This document shows, in pieces, positions 12,851 to 23,796 of a DNA stretch of 64,000 nucleotides. Below the pieces are notes generated by a model. The model ran no database searches and was not told the DNA's origin. It saw only the letters and a program-made list of their open reading frames with translations. Each line of letters opens with the position of its first letter. Within the stretch, counting starts at the first letter, position 1. Origin of the DNA: Lampris incognitus (Eukaryota; Chordata; Actinopteri; Lampriformes; Lampridae); assembly GCF_029633865.1 (NCBI RefSeq), contig NC_079216.1:67973654-68037653 (forward strand), given 5' to 3'. Made by a program: the position numbers and the translations under genes.

Positions 12851-12897
12851 ACATGCACACACACATATGCTGATATTGCCGTGTTGGTGTTGTTTCT

Positions 12898-13076
12898 TTT
12901 TATTTTTGGGGTTCCCCCCTTTTTTCTCCCAGTTGTGCTTGGCCGATTACCCCACTCTTCCGGCCAATTGTGTCTGTAGGGACACCCAACCAAGCCGGAG
13001 GTAACACGGGGATTCGAACCGGCGATCTCCATGTTGATAGGCAACAGAATAGTCCGCCACGTTACCGGGATGCCCC
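12898..13076 (-). mobile_element. tRNA-derived SINE, family A, copy 5 (internally deleted)
   Basis: Minus-strand copy that keeps the tail and the tRNA-like head but has lost about 250 bp of the body; the tail runs straight into the CGGCCAATTGTGTC segment. It has a perfect 15-bp duplication, GTTGGTGTTGTTTCT, at 12883-12897 and 13077-13091, so the deleted form may itself have been inserted. Confidence 0.85.
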
Positions 13077-13412
13077 GTTGGTGTTGTTTCTATGACATCA
13101 TAATTAATGTTGCTCCTGACACCAATCACGTTGTTGTGCAGTGTCCCAAAGGTGTTGTGCCTTTGGACACTGGAAAAGACCGGAAAATACCAAAGCTAAC
13201 CCAAACATAACCTTAACCTCTGCCTAACCCAAACTTTAACCGATAGCTCACTTCAACCTAACCAGTAGCTACCCCACGCCAACCCACAACCTAATTAGAC
13301 AACCATCCCCCCTGAGTCACAAAGGCACGACATCACAAAAACGTGCTTGGTCCGCTGCAATGATGATCCTGGAGCAACATTAAATTATGTTGTCGTAGGA
13401 ACAACAACAACG
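13077..13412. mobile_element. MITE-like element with imperfect inverted repeats
   Basis: The left arm (13077-13134) and right arm (13352-13412) are imperfect inverted copies sharing ATAATT(T)AATGTTGCTCC and flanking GTTGTT text. An inner pair also matches (GTGTTGTGCCTTTGGACAC near 13150 against the antisense of GTCACAAAGGCACGACATC near 13316). The centre is A/C-rich (CTAACCCAAAC repeats). No coding capacity. The superfamily is not clear. SINE copy 5 sits in its left end. Confidence 0.55.
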
Positions 13413-14216
13413 TCGGTGATATCAGATACCACCCCACCCCCCACACACACACACACACATAAGTGGTGGTTAATCATCTAGGCCAGCACAGGATCCTACA
13501 ATGTTCCTCACCGTGTGATGTATTTATCATTGGATCTCTATTGATGTGCTGCCGTCACCTCACTGGTGCTGTGGCTCTAGTGGACAAACTGTCTAGTACC
13601 TTCCATTCTGCTGGGAGCACCGAGCTCGTCCACATCTAACGAGTTCAGAAATGATACAAAGACAATGGGACATATGTGGTCCAGTGGCATTGTTTGGCCT
13701 GGATGTCCGAGGCCACAGCCCCAAATGTTTTATGAACAGCCCCGAACCTCAATTATTTTTTTTACAAAAATAAGACCCTGAGAACAGGATAAGCAGTTGG
13801 GATAATGGATGGATGGAAAAAATAGCCCCAGGTCTAGTCATCTGTCATTCTGATCATGCATTAAAGCCCTCGAATGATATCGTTGATCAAAAAACACAAG
13901 TATGTTTTGGGTCCTCTGTGCTTCATTAAAGCAGCAGATCTACTTCACAATCCTTGGCACGCACACATGTTGTATGAGTGCAAGAGAGAGAGAGAGAGAG
14001 AACTTGAAAGAGCAACAAGAGCACACCAGAGGAAGGGATGAGGCAGTGAAGATAGATGTTATCAGATGGAGAGAGGACAGAATCCACTGATTACACAGCA
14101 GTAAGTAATAGACGGCAACTGAATGCTGGTTGATGTACATCTGTTGCTACTGGCCCGTAGCTGCATCCAAACTGTTGCTGTGCTGCGTGACTGTCAGCCT
14201 ATATGGAATCATGAGC
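13413..14216. other. Intronic stretch, small repeats only
   Basis: It contains a CA run at about 13441-13459, the tail of a second SINE type at 13776-13816 and a GA run at 13984-14001. No gene is visible. Confidence 0.4.
13776..13816 (+). mobile_element. 3' end of a second SINE/repeat family (family B)
   Basis: The text CCCTGAGAACAGGATAAGCA, then GGATAATGGATGGATGG, matches the ends found at 17178-17256, 42797-42929 and, inverted, 18592-18772. Only the last 40 bp are present here. Confidence 0.5.
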
Positions 14217-15110
14217 ACTGATGACTATTTTTCACTTCCAGTGTGGGAAGATGGCAGTGCAAATTCACTTTCACAGTGGCCTCACCCAGTACTGGTGTGG
14301 AAAGATGGCGGTGCGAATTCACATTTGCGGTGGCCTCACCCAGTACCATCCCCATGCAGTGTCTTTGTCCACGTCTGAGTCTAAGTTTTTGTCTTCGTTT
14401 GACGGCTAGGAGAGCTGGCACTGGATCGGCTGTGAGAGCAACTGCTCCGCTGTGGGCCCAGGGACCACGGCCTTGCCCGGAGCTGCACCCGAGGAGGTAA
14501 CACCGAGGGCGGTCTGACAGGGCGCGGAAGTGGGGCAGGCTAAGCTAACTGCTAGCCCATGCAGACTGACAGTTCCGATAACATCGAGGGCAGTCTGGCA
14601 GCGGCCTCACCTGGCGTTGACTGTGGTGTTTTTGATGTCGTTGTGAGGAGTGCGGGGAGGTGTGTCAAGGGTCTCTGTCTGGGAGAGCTGGCACTGGATT
14701 GGCTGGGAGAGCTTAGTTTGCTTCGTCCGTGGGCCCGGGGACCACGGCCCCTGCCTGGAGCTGTGCCCAAGGAGGAAACACAGAGGGCAGTCTGACAGGA
14801 CGCGTTATTGGGGCAGGCTAAGCTAACTGCTAGCCCATGCAGACCGGCGGTTCCGACAGTCATCCTGGCTGGTGTTTGGTCCCTTGGACAGTGATATATT
14901 TTTTTGTTTGGTTTGGATATGTGTGTTAGTTTGAATACGTGTGTTCTTGTAGTTCTTGAATGTGTTTTTGTCTGTATGTTGTACTGCCGTGGGCTGTGTG
15001 TTGTACTGCTGTGGGCTGTGTGTAGTACTGCTGTGGGCTGGGGAAACGCCACTTCGTTTCACTTCATGTGCACAAGTACATGAGGTGAAATGACAAGTGT
15101 TCCTGATTCC
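14217..15110 (-). repeat. Unrecognised interspersed repeat, family X, copy 1
   Basis: About 890 bp that is the inverted relative of 23797-24716. Both copies carry, in the same order, a segment with CAGCCCACAGCAGTACAACA, a short CATCCAAAC-type region, and two spaced occurrences of GCATGGGCTAGCAGTTAGCT followed by related 250-bp blocks. Both end in a stretch with GCCGCAAATGTGAATTC or its variant. There is no good open frame. I do not recognise the family. The internal duplication and lack of coding suggest a non-autonomous element. Confidence 0.7.
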
Positions 15111-15339
15111 TATTTAGCCCCTAAGAGATAGAATGGGGCATTAATAGTTTGCTTTGCATAATCTGATATTGGTTGATGTGTTCAAATAATTGGTTAAGTC
15201 TACGTATAAAATAAATTGATAAATAACGTGTGTGTATGATCTAATCATCACATCAAAAAATGATAGATTTGGTCAGATCTTTGTTGACATATGCTGACTG
15301 CATCCTTGTTATGAGCAGGACAGGAGAGAGGAGAAGAGA

Positions 15340-16965
15340 ACGGGAGGAGAGACCAGAGGCGATGAGAGCGCCACAGACAGACGAGACACCAAGGAGAGCT
15401 ACTGGAGAGGTGAAGAAGAGGAGATCATCAGATAGACAGACGAGACACCAGAGAGCTACTGGAGAGGTGAAGAAGAGGAGGGCATCAGATAGACAGACGA
15501 GACACCAAGAGAGCTACTGGAGAGGTGAAGAAGAGGAGGGCATCAGATAGACAGACGAGACACCAAGAGAGCTACTGTTGAAGTGAAGAAGAGGAGGGCA
15601 TCAAACAGACAGACGAGACACCAAGAGAGCTACTGGAGAAGTGAAGAAGAGGAGGGCATCAGACAGACAGATGAGACACCTAGAGAGCTACTGGAGAGTG
15701 AAGAAGAGGAGGGCATCAGATAGACAGACGAGACACCAAGAGAGCTACTGGAGAGGTGAAGAAGAGGAGGGCATCAGATAGAGAGACGAGACACCAATAG
15801 AGCTACTGGAGAAGTAAAGAAGAGGAGGGCATCAGATAGACAGACGAGACACCAACAGAGCTACTGGAGAGGTGAAGAAGAGGAGGGCATCAGATAGACA
15901 GACGAGACACCAACAGAGCTACTGGAGAGGTGAAGAAGAGGAGGGCATCAGATAGACAGACAAGACACCAAGAGAGCTACTGGAGAGGTGAAGAAGAGGA
16001 GGGCATCAGATAGACAGACGAGACACCAAGAGAGCTACCGGAGAAGTGAAGAAGAGGAGGGCATCAGATAGACAGATGAGACACCAACAGAGCTACTGGA
16101 GAGGTGAAGAAGAGGAGGGCATCAGATAGACAGACGAGATACCAACAGAGCTACAGAGAAGTGAAGAGGAGGAGGGCATCAGATAGACAGATGAGACACC
16201 AAGAGAGCTACAGGAGAAGTGAAGAAGAGGAGGAGGGCATCAGATAGACAGACGAGACACCAAGAGAGCTACAGGAGAAGTGAAGAGGAGGAGGGCATCA
16301 GATAGACAGACGAGACACCAACAGAGCTACTGGAGAAGTGATGAAGAGGAGGGCATCAGATAGACAGACGAGACACCAACAGAGCTATTGGAGAAGTGAA
16401 GAAGAGGAGGGCATCAGATAGACAGACGAGACACCAACAGAGCTACAGGAGAAGTGAAGAGGAGGAGGACATCAGATAGACAGACGAGACACCAACAGAG
16501 CTACAGGAGAAGTGAAGAGGAGGAGGGCATCAGATAGACAGATGAGACACCAAGAGAGCTACAGGAGAAGTGAAGAAGAGGAGGGCATCAGATAGACAGA
16601 CGAGACACCAACAGAGCTACTGGAGAAGTGAAGAAGAGGAGGGCATCAGATAGACAGACGAGACACCAACAGAGCTACAGGAGAAGCGAAGAGGAGGAGG
16701 AGGGCATCAGATAGACAGACGAGACACCAAGAGAGCTACAGGAGAAGTGAAGAGGAGGAGGGCATCAGATAGACAGACGAGACACCAACAGAGCTACTGG
16801 AGAAGTGAAGAAGAGGAGGGCATCAGATAGACAGACGAGACGCCAACAGAGCTACTGGAGAGCTGAAGAAGAGGAGGGCATCAGATAGACAGATGAGACA
16901 CCAACAGAGCTACTGGAGAAGTGAAGAAAAGGAGGGCATCAGATAGACAGACGAGATACAGGGTT
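15340..16965. repeat. 58-bp minisatellite, about 27 copies
   Basis: A tandem array with a unit of about 58 bp. Each unit contains GAGAGCTACTGGAGA, GTGAAGAAGAGGAGGGCATC and AGATAGACAGACGAGACACC. Units differ by scattered substitutions (GGAGAGG/GGAGAAG, AAGAGAG/AACAGAG) and 3-bp length changes. Because 58 is not a multiple of three, the array cannot encode one repeated peptide, so the open frame entering it from 15260 is not a gene. Confidence 0.95.
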
Positions 16966-17572
16966 AACACAGTGTCATGGTTCAGAAGAAGCTCTCGTCA
17001 CACAACAGAAGCAGAAGCTATCACACCAGGGTTGGTCACTTTTCAGAACTGAACAAAGCACTGGCAACATGCCACCTAGCATATGAGGGTTTTACTCCTG
17101 CAGCTGAAAAGAAAAATAATAATGAAGGTGAATGAGAACTCAGATTGCACTCCTCATTTTTTTTATTTGATTTCATGCCGCCCAATGACTGCTGGGATAG
17201 GCTCCAGCCTCCCCGTGACCCTGAGTAAGGATAAGCGGTTTGGATAATGGATGGATGTCGTGAAAGCCAGCCTAATGCACCTGACTGGAACCTTCTGGTA
17301 GAGCCCAGTGTCTCATGTCTTAATATTCATTTTACTCTGAAACAACTTGAAAATGGTGCAATGATGGGGTGAGAATGTAAAGATTCTGGGGCTGGGCCGA
17401 GCCCCCCAGTGTTTCAGAATCTACTCTTCCCCAACGTTTCACCACTGCCTCTGATATGGTTCCCCTGGAAGGGGAACTAATACAGTCTGCATATGTGCAT
17501 GTCTTTGTGTGGGTCGGTATGAGAGCGTGTGTGTTTGTGAGTGTGTGCATGTGCATACCTGTCTTTGTGCAG
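16966..17572. other. Intronic stretch
   Basis: Only a family B repeat end at 17178-17256 is recognisable. The rest shows no gene or repeat that I can name. Confidence 0.4.
17178..17256 (+). mobile_element. Family B SINE/repeat 3' end
   Basis: Contains CCCAATGACTGCTGGGATAG, GCTCCAGCCTCCCCGTGACC and GGATAAGCGGTTTGGATAAT, ending in ATGGATG. The same 3' module is at 42797-42929 and inverted at 18592-18772. Confidence 0.65.
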
Positions 17573-17650
17573 TGCGAGGGTGCCCGCTGTGCCAACACTA
17601 ATCTCATCTTCAAGCCCATCACTGCACAGCAGGACACACTCATCCTGTAA
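17573..17650 (+). CDS. Candidate orphan exon (unrecognised)
   Basis: On the plus strand an acceptor-like stretch (CATACCTGTCTTTGTGCAG) is followed by 25 codons and a TAA: CEGARCANTNLIFKP, then ITAQQDTLIL. Third positions are G/C-rich, as in many fish coding exons. It runs antisense to magi2. The minus strand over the same bases also has AG and GT borders and an open frame, which weakens the case. I recognise no family and see no partner exon, so I treat it as a lead. Confidence 0.2.
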   Translation, partial: CEGARCANTNLIFKPITAQQDTLIL

Positions 17651-17945
17651 CACTACAGGTAGTAGTGTGCCTGCACGCATGTGGGGGGGGGGGTAAATAC
17701 ATCCATATATACATATGAGAGGGTATATCCAACATTGCCAGATAGACACTCTTTAAATCTATCAGACACATAACACCAAGGAACAACAGCTTCAGTCAGA
17801 TGTAGTGTCTACTTGTGTTGGTTCAGCCTGACTCCCAGCTGAAGAAAAATTACAGCCACAGAAGTGTGTGTGTGTGTGTGCTACTGTCATTTATGACCTT
17901 TTAACTTACAGACCATGTTCACTAAATGGAAACCATCATAGATGT

Positions 17946-18490
17946 AATAATAACATTCATTACATTTATACAGCACTTTTCTAGGCACCCAAAGTGTTTA
18001 GCATTGAAGGGGGTAACTCACTTCAACCACCACCAATATTTTGCACCAGAACACTCACCACACATCAGCTTGAGGTGGAGAGGGAGGAATCACTGAGCCA
18101 GTTACATGGGGGGTAATGAGGTGGCCAGATGGAGAGAGCCAGGTTGGGAATGTTGCCAGGACACCGGGGACCCCCTACTCTTTGTGATAAGTGTCATGGG
18201 ATCTTCAATGACCACAGTGAGTCGGGACCTCAGTTTAACGTCTCATCTGAAGGACGGCATCTCCTGCAGCACAGTGTCCCCGTGACTGCACTGGGGCATT
18301 GGAATTTGATATTTGTTGTTTTTATGAGGACCAGAGGGAGGACTGCCCCCTACTGGCCCACCAACACCACTTCCAGCAGCAACTCAAGTTTTCCCAGGAG
18401 GTCTCCCATCCAAGTACTAGCCAGGCCCACACCTGCCTAGCTTCCGCCACTTGGCAGAGCCAGGGTGCATGTTGGTATGGCTGCCGGCAT
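17946..18490 (-). mobile_element. 5S rRNA-derived SINE
   Basis: The minus strand from 18488 to about 18390 resembles 5S rRNA: a CGGAAGCTAGGCAGG segment, then GGGCCTGGCTAGTACTTGGA and TGGGAGACC, which is the 3' part of the internal control region used by TFIIIA and RNA polymerase III. A unique body of about 250 bp follows, and then a 3' region (TTTATACAGCACTTTTCTAG on the plus strand at 17966) that resembles a LINE tail. Head, body and tail in this order define a 5S-type (SINE3-like) element, not a 5S gene. Confidence 0.75.
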
Positions 18491-18562
18491 GTAATTGTGC
18501 TGCACAGCATGACAGTCAGTATTCATCTTATATTCAGTTATATTATATATATAAAAAGTAAC

Positions 18563-18596
<34 letters not shown>
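18563..18596. repeat. (TTGA)n microsatellite
   Basis: About eight perfect tetranucleotide units next to a family B repeat end. Confidence 0.95.
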
Positions 18597-18700
18597 ATCC
18601 AAACTGCTTATCCTGCTCAGGGTTGCGGGGAGCCTATCCCAGCAGTCACTGGGCAGCAGGCAGGGAGACACCCTGGACAGGCCGCCAGGCCATCACAGGG

Positions 18701-18735
<35 letters not shown>

Positions 18736-18772
18736 CTAGGGGCAATTTAGTATGGCCGATTCACCTGACTAC
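18592..18772 (-). mobile_element. Family B SINE, 3' half, with internal (CA)n
   Basis: Inverted copy of the module at 42797-42929: ATTATCCAAACTGCTTATCC, GCCTATCCCAGCAGTCACTG and CAGGCCGCCAGGCCATCACA. A CA repeat at 18702-18732 follows, then CCTAGGGGCAATTTAGTATG. It is truncated before any tRNA-like head. Confidence 0.65.
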
Positions 18773-18795
18773 CGGACAATGTGAGATGTAGATTA

Positions 18796-20409
18796 TACAA
18801 ACCACAATCCCAGTGAAGTTGGGACGTTGTGTAAAACGTGAATAAAAACAGAACACAATGATCTGCAAATCCTTTTCCACCTATACTCAGCTGAATACAC
18901 TACAAAGACAAGATATTTAATGTTCAAACTGATAAACTTTATTGTTTTTTTGCAAATATTCCCTCATTGTGGATTTGATGCCTGCAACACGTTCCAAAGC
19001 AGCTGGGACAGGGGCATGTTCACCACTGTGTTACATCACCTTTCCTTTTAACAACACTCAATAAGCGTTTGGGAACTGAGGACACTACTTGTTGAAGCTT
19101 TGCAGGTAGAATTCTTTCCCATTCTTGCTTGATGTACGACTTCAGTTGCTCAACAGTCCGGGGTCTCCGTTGTCGTATTGTGCGTTTCATAATGTGCCAC
19201 ACATGTTCAATGGGAGACAGGTCTGGACTGCAGGCAGGCCAGTCCAGTACCCGCACTCTTTTACTACGAAGCCCCGCTGGTGTAACACCTGCAGAATGTG
19301 GCTTGGCATTGTCTTGCTGAAATAAGCAGGGACGTCCCAGAAAAAGACGTCGCTTGGATGGCAGCACATGTTGCTCCAAAACCTGTATGTACCTTTCAGC
19401 ATTAATGGTGCCTTCACAGGTGTGCAAGTTACCCATGATGCCATGGGCACTAACACCCCCCATACCATCACAGATGCTGGCTTTTGAACTTTGTGCTGAG
19501 AACAATCTGGACGGTCCTTTTCCTCTTTAGCCCGGAGGACACGACGTCCATGATTTCCAAAAACAATGTGAAATGTGGACTCGTCAGACCACAGCACACT
19601 TGTCCACTTTGCGTCGGTCCATCTCAGATGAGCTCGAGCCCAGAGAAGCCGGTGGCGTTTCTGGGTGGTGTTGATATATGGCTTTGGCTTTGCATGGTAG
19701 AGTTTTAACTTGCACTTGTAGATGTAGCGACCAACTGTGTTAACCGACGATGGTTTTCCCAAGTGTTCCTGAGTCCACGTGGTCATATCCTTTACGCAAT
19801 GATGTCTGTTTTTAATGCAGTGCCGCCTGAGGGGTCGAAGGTCACGGGCATTCAGTGTTGGTTTTGGGCCTTGCCGCTTACGTGCAGAGATTTCTGCGGA
19901 TTCTCTGAATCTTGTGATGATATTATGGACTGGAGATGATGAAATCCCTAAATTCCTTGCAGTTGTACGTTGAGAAACGTTGTTCTTAAACTATTGGACT
20001 ATTTGCTCACGCAGGTGTTCACGGAGTGGTGACCCTCGCCCCATCCTTGCTTGTGAACGACTGAGCCTTTCGGGGATGCTCCTTTTATACCCAATCAGGA
20101 CACTCCCCTGTTTCCAGTCAACCTGTTCACCTGTGAAATGTTCCAGACAGGTGGTTTTTGAGCATTCCTCAACTTTCCCAGTCTGTTGTTTCCCCTGTCC
20201 CGGCTTCTTTGGAACGTGTTGCAGGCATCACATTCAAAATGAGTGAATATTTGCAAAAAACAATAAAGTTTATCAGTTTGAACATTAAATATCTTGTCTT
20301 TGTAGTGTATTCAATTGAATATAGGTGGAAAAGGATTTGCAAATCGTTGTATTCTGTTTTTATTCACGTTTTACACAACGACCCAACTTCACTGGAATTG
20401 GGGTTTGTA
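18796..20409 (-). mobile_element. Tc1-type DNA transposon with long terminal inverted repeats
   Basis: The ends are inverted repeats of about 180 bp (18796-18975 and 20230-20409). They begin TACAAACC(A/C)CAAT and share GATATTTAATGTTCAA and the antisense of GCAAATATTC. TA dinucleotides lie at both borders. The total of 1.61 kb is right for a full-length Tc1 relative. It carries one transposase gene on the minus strand with very few breaks, so this is the best preserved transposon in the window. Confidence 0.9.
19020..20044 (-). pseudogene. Tc1 transposase, nearly intact (one stop, one frameshift)
   Basis: Starting at an ATG at 20044 (MGRGSPLREHLREQIVQ), the frame meets a TAG after 17 codons. 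It then stays open through the helix-turn-helix region, a KRQGPKP AT-hook-like link and the first catalytic Asp (LWSDEST). A C-run at about 19455-19461 (G-run in sense) shifts the frame in ASVMVWG. Beyond it the second Asp (FQQDNAKPHSA) and the Glu (SPDLSPIEHVW) are present with exactly 34 residues between them, the DD34E spacing of Tc1. The coding span of about 340 codons equals the family length. It is presumably inactive, but by only two lesions. Confidence 0.88.
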
Positions 20410-21240
20410 TTTTAACATTATAATGACATGGAAGCAGATACAGAAAGGCCCCAATTTCAATAACCAGCCAAGTAATAACCAGCTATCATCTTTCAATTAT
20501 GTGTATTTTACTTTTGTATTGTTTCTGCATAATGACTGGCCTGTGATTTAAGGTTACATCACCTCTATTTAGATATGTACAGTCCAGCCAAACAATACCC
20601 TAAGGTAAAAGAGCACATATATTTCTATAGGAATACATGCACACAATTACTAATGTAATGACAGTAACGACGGTTAACAATGTTGTGTTATGTTCCAAAA
20701 CAGACAGTTATATCACAACGCACCTCATTTTCTACGTCCAACGTTAAGCGAAAAGAAAATGAACCTGGAATACAAGAAGAGCGTGTACTGATCACATATT
20801 AGGCGTACAGTTTGTGGGTCTGGGTTTTATGCAGCTTCTGTGGACCAACTCCACCGGGGCCCGGCCAGTCGCAGCCAGCTGCTTGCTACCTGGTGTCCAC
20901 GTATTGATCTGAAAGATCAGAATGGAATTATTCTGCTGCCCGCACCACGGTATGCACCGCCCGCTGGAATACTGATGACCCGCCGACGGCCTTCTCCCAC
21001 AGCTCCCTCCCCTGGCCAAACCACAAGACACACAGAGAGCTAAAGACAGCCTCACTACATCTGAGCTGGAGATATCGATCAGCTATCTGGCCTTGAGATA
21101 GGCCGACTCCCCACCCCCACCCTCTCAGAGAGGAAAAGTGTGTGTGTGTGTTCACTTTCTCCCCTTTCGCTCTCTCTCAACTCCTTCCCTCCTCCCTTCA
21201 AGCTAAGTGACACCTGCTAAGGGAATGGGGCCTGCAGTCA
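20410..21240. other. Intronic stretch
   Basis: No exon or named repeat is visible. A minus-strand frame at 20792-21055 contains GRCIPWCGQQNNSILIF but has no splice or family support. Confidence 0.35.
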
Positions 21241-22110
21241 AGTCCATTTTATTTGTATAGCCCAATATCACAAATTACACGTGTCTCAGGGGGCTTTACA
21301 GCAACACAACATCCTGTCCTTAAACCCTCTCATTGGATAAGGAACAACTCCGTAAAAAACCTTTAACAGGGAGAAAAAATAGGAAGAAAGCTCAGGGAGA
21401 GCACCAGAGGAGGATCTCTCTCCCAAGACGCACAACATGCAATGATGTTGTGGTTACACAATTTACACACTACAACATTAAAAGAGGATAACACAATTAT
21501 AATGGAATTATAAAATTTATGAAGAATAAGATGAGCAGGATGCCAAGCAGTGTCCAGACACCACCGGAACAGCCCAGGACCCGAGCCACACAACCACCAT
21601 CACCATGGAGACAAAAAAAAGTTATATGGCTTTATAAGATATATAAAAAGAAAATGTGATGAGGGGGATGCCAAGCAACACAAGAGAGACTCACATGACA
21701 CCATTCACACACAGAAGAAGAGAAAGGAGAAGACATCATTCAGAGAGAGAGAAAAGACGTGAGAGAAGAGAACAGTTTGCAATAGTCATTAGTCACAATC
21801 AATTAAGTCTTCAATTAGTCATAATCTATACACTATAATCTATACTCTATAATCTATATGCTATACTCTATAATCTATAATCTATATGCTATAATCTCAT
21901 CGGCAGAACAGTGGTTGGTAAATTCAGTGAGACAGAAACCGACCCACCATGCAGTACAGGTTGTGAAGCACTCAACTTAAAGGCAACTAATTGTAAGCTA
22001 AGGCAAAAAGATGACTTTTAAGTTTGGATTTAAAGGACTCAACAGACTGTCTGATGGCAGCAGTCTGCAACATCGACTGCTGTCTCTCAGTCTGCAAAAC
22101 ATATGCAGGG
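21241..22110 (-). mobile_element. LINE 3' end (tail and untranslated region)
   Basis: The plus strand begins TTTTATTTGTATAGCCCAAT and continues with the GGGGGCTTTACAGCAACACA block, a common fish LINE-related 3' end, here antisense. At 22010-22108 the minus strand reads a typical polymerase C terminus (QTAAIRQSVESFKSKLKSHL, then FALAYN and a stop). The element is cut at 22110 by the SINE at 22111-22546. Clade not certain. Confidence 0.55.
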
Positions 22111-22546
22111 GGAGGGCGTCCGGGGGGCGTGGTGTTCTATTCCCTTGGCTACCAACACGGGGATCGCCAGTTCGAATCCCTGTGTTACCTCTGGCTTGGT
22201 CGGGTGTCCCAACAGACACAATTGGCCGTGTCTGCGGGTGGGAAGACAGATGTCAGTATGTGTCCTGGTCGCTACACTAGCGCCTCTTTTGGTCGGTCGG
22301 GGGGGCGGGTGGGGGGGGGAATAGTGTGATCCTCCCACATGCTATGTCCCCCTGGGGAAACTGCTCACTGTCAGGTGAAAAGAAGCAGCTGGTGACTCCA
22401 CATGTATGGAGGAGGCATGTGCTAGTCTGCAGCCCTCCCCGGATCAGCAGAGGGGGTGGAGCAGAGACCGGGACGGCTCAGAAGAGTGGGGTAATTGGCC
22501 GGATACAATTGGGGAGAAAAAGGGGGGCAAAAATAAAAAAAAAACC
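22111..22546 (+). mobile_element. tRNA-derived SINE, family A, copy 6
   Basis: Full-length plus-strand copy with a good B box (GTTCGAATCC), an A-rich tail and the target-site duplication TATGCAGGG at 22102-22110 and 22547-22555. It splits the LINE end from its upstream part. Beyond it, minus-strand 22557-22700 is open (GGRRMVRVMFEVDGREQDLD) but not recognised. Confidence 0.88.
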
Positions 22547-23117
22547 TATGCAGGGGAAGGTTTCCACAAAGTCCAGGTCCTGCTCTCGTCCATCGACCTC
22601 GAACATCACCCTGACCATCCGTCTCCCTCCAAAGTAAAGTGTCCAGTAAAAATAATTCGAAGCAGAACTGTGATGATGAGCCCGACAGACCAGGACAATC
22701 TGCTCAGAAGAATATTGATTTAAACAATGTTGACCCACTGTACTAACAGGTGGTACCGATGCCTCCCCTGAGCTGCAGAAACTGCTACTGCTGACTGTTG
22801 ACTGGACGCCGTGCTAATAAAGGATAAAGTCAGCCCCGAGCCAAAAATGGGCCGTGCACTGGTAATACAGCCAGCGTAGCAAATCTGCTCTCGTGTGACA
22901 CAGCGGTGAATATGAGTACCGCTGAAATGTACAGTTAACTTGTCTTAATGGTTTATGTCTATAACTGGACAGAGAGGTTTCAGAACCACCACTTTTATGG
23001 TGTGAAGACATTTACTAACCCTGCCACAGGCTGAGAATTGAGGGCTGTGGAGGATTTTCACATTGCTTTGTGCACGTGTCTGTAGACTTGCATGTGGGCA
23101 CGAGTGTGCGTGAATGC

Positions 23118-23159
<42 letters not shown>

Positions 23160-23160
23160 A
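23118..23160. repeat. (GACA)n microsatellite
   Basis: About ten GACA units, followed by GA-rich DNA to 23240. A second GA/GGA-rich block is at 23410-23475. Confidence 0.95.
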
Positions 23161-23796
23161 AGCGTTCAGTGCGTGTTGTGAGTCTGCGAGGGAAAGTGAG
23201 AGACCGAGAGAGAGACCGAGAGAGAGAGAGTGAGAGAGATTCTGCTGGAACATAACAAGGGAAGTCCATTTGGAGCTAAAGGCTGAAATATGTGAAATAC
23301 TGAAATAACTCAGCTGTGTGTCAAATGATAAGAGGACAAAGAAATTTACTAAATAATACAGTGTCAGAGAGGAAGAGTTTGAGAGCAAGGGAAAGAATGA
23401 GATAAACAGCAGAGGAGGAGGAGGAGGAGGAGATGAGAGAGGGGGGGGGGAGGGGGAGAGTGAGAGAGAGAGATCGGAGGAGGAAGGAAGCATCAGAGAT
23501 GCAGCTCGCTGTGCCAGCAGAGCTGCATGTTTGTGTGTGAGTGACTGAAGGCACGTGCACGTGCATGCACGTGTGTTTGCGTGTCTGCGTAATGAGACAG
23601 GAAGTCACCGAGAGGAAAAAAGCGAAGCAGGGGAGAGTCGGAGCTAAAAATAGAATATCAAGAGACTTATTACCATAAGAAAGGGCTGGGGGAGGGTGGT
23701 CAAGTAATAAGAGGCTCAGTCCCCAGGAAGAACCTGCAGAGGAGGCGGAGGAGGAGCCAGAGCCTCCAGGTGAGAAAGCAGAGTAAGGAATCAGGA

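Noticed and set aside
13190..13300. Telomere-like CTAACC-rich text
   Set aside because: Irregular CTAACCCAAAC/CCTAACC words inside a MITE-like element, not a (TTAGGG)n array.
15340..16965. Regular repeats resembling a CRISPR array
   Set aside because: The units are contiguous with no unique spacers, are 58 bp long, vary by point changes, and lie in a vertebrate-like intron. It is a minisatellite.
18390..18488. 5S rRNA gene
   Set aside because: Only the internal control region and the 5' two-thirds resemble 5S; the 3' end departs after GGGAGACC and joins a repeat body, so it is a SINE head.
22557..22700. Minus-strand GGRRMVRVMFEVDGREQDLD as a host exon
   Set aside because: Open but out of frame with the adjacent LINE C terminus across the SINE insertion, with no splice sites or recognised family; more likely repeat-derived.
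23701..23772. Plus-strand PQEEPAEEAEEEPEPP followed by GTGAG
   Set aside because: Acidic text from a GAG/GGA-rich simple repeat, antisense to magi2 and without an acceptor. Not the MAGI2 glutamate run, which should be on the minus strand.
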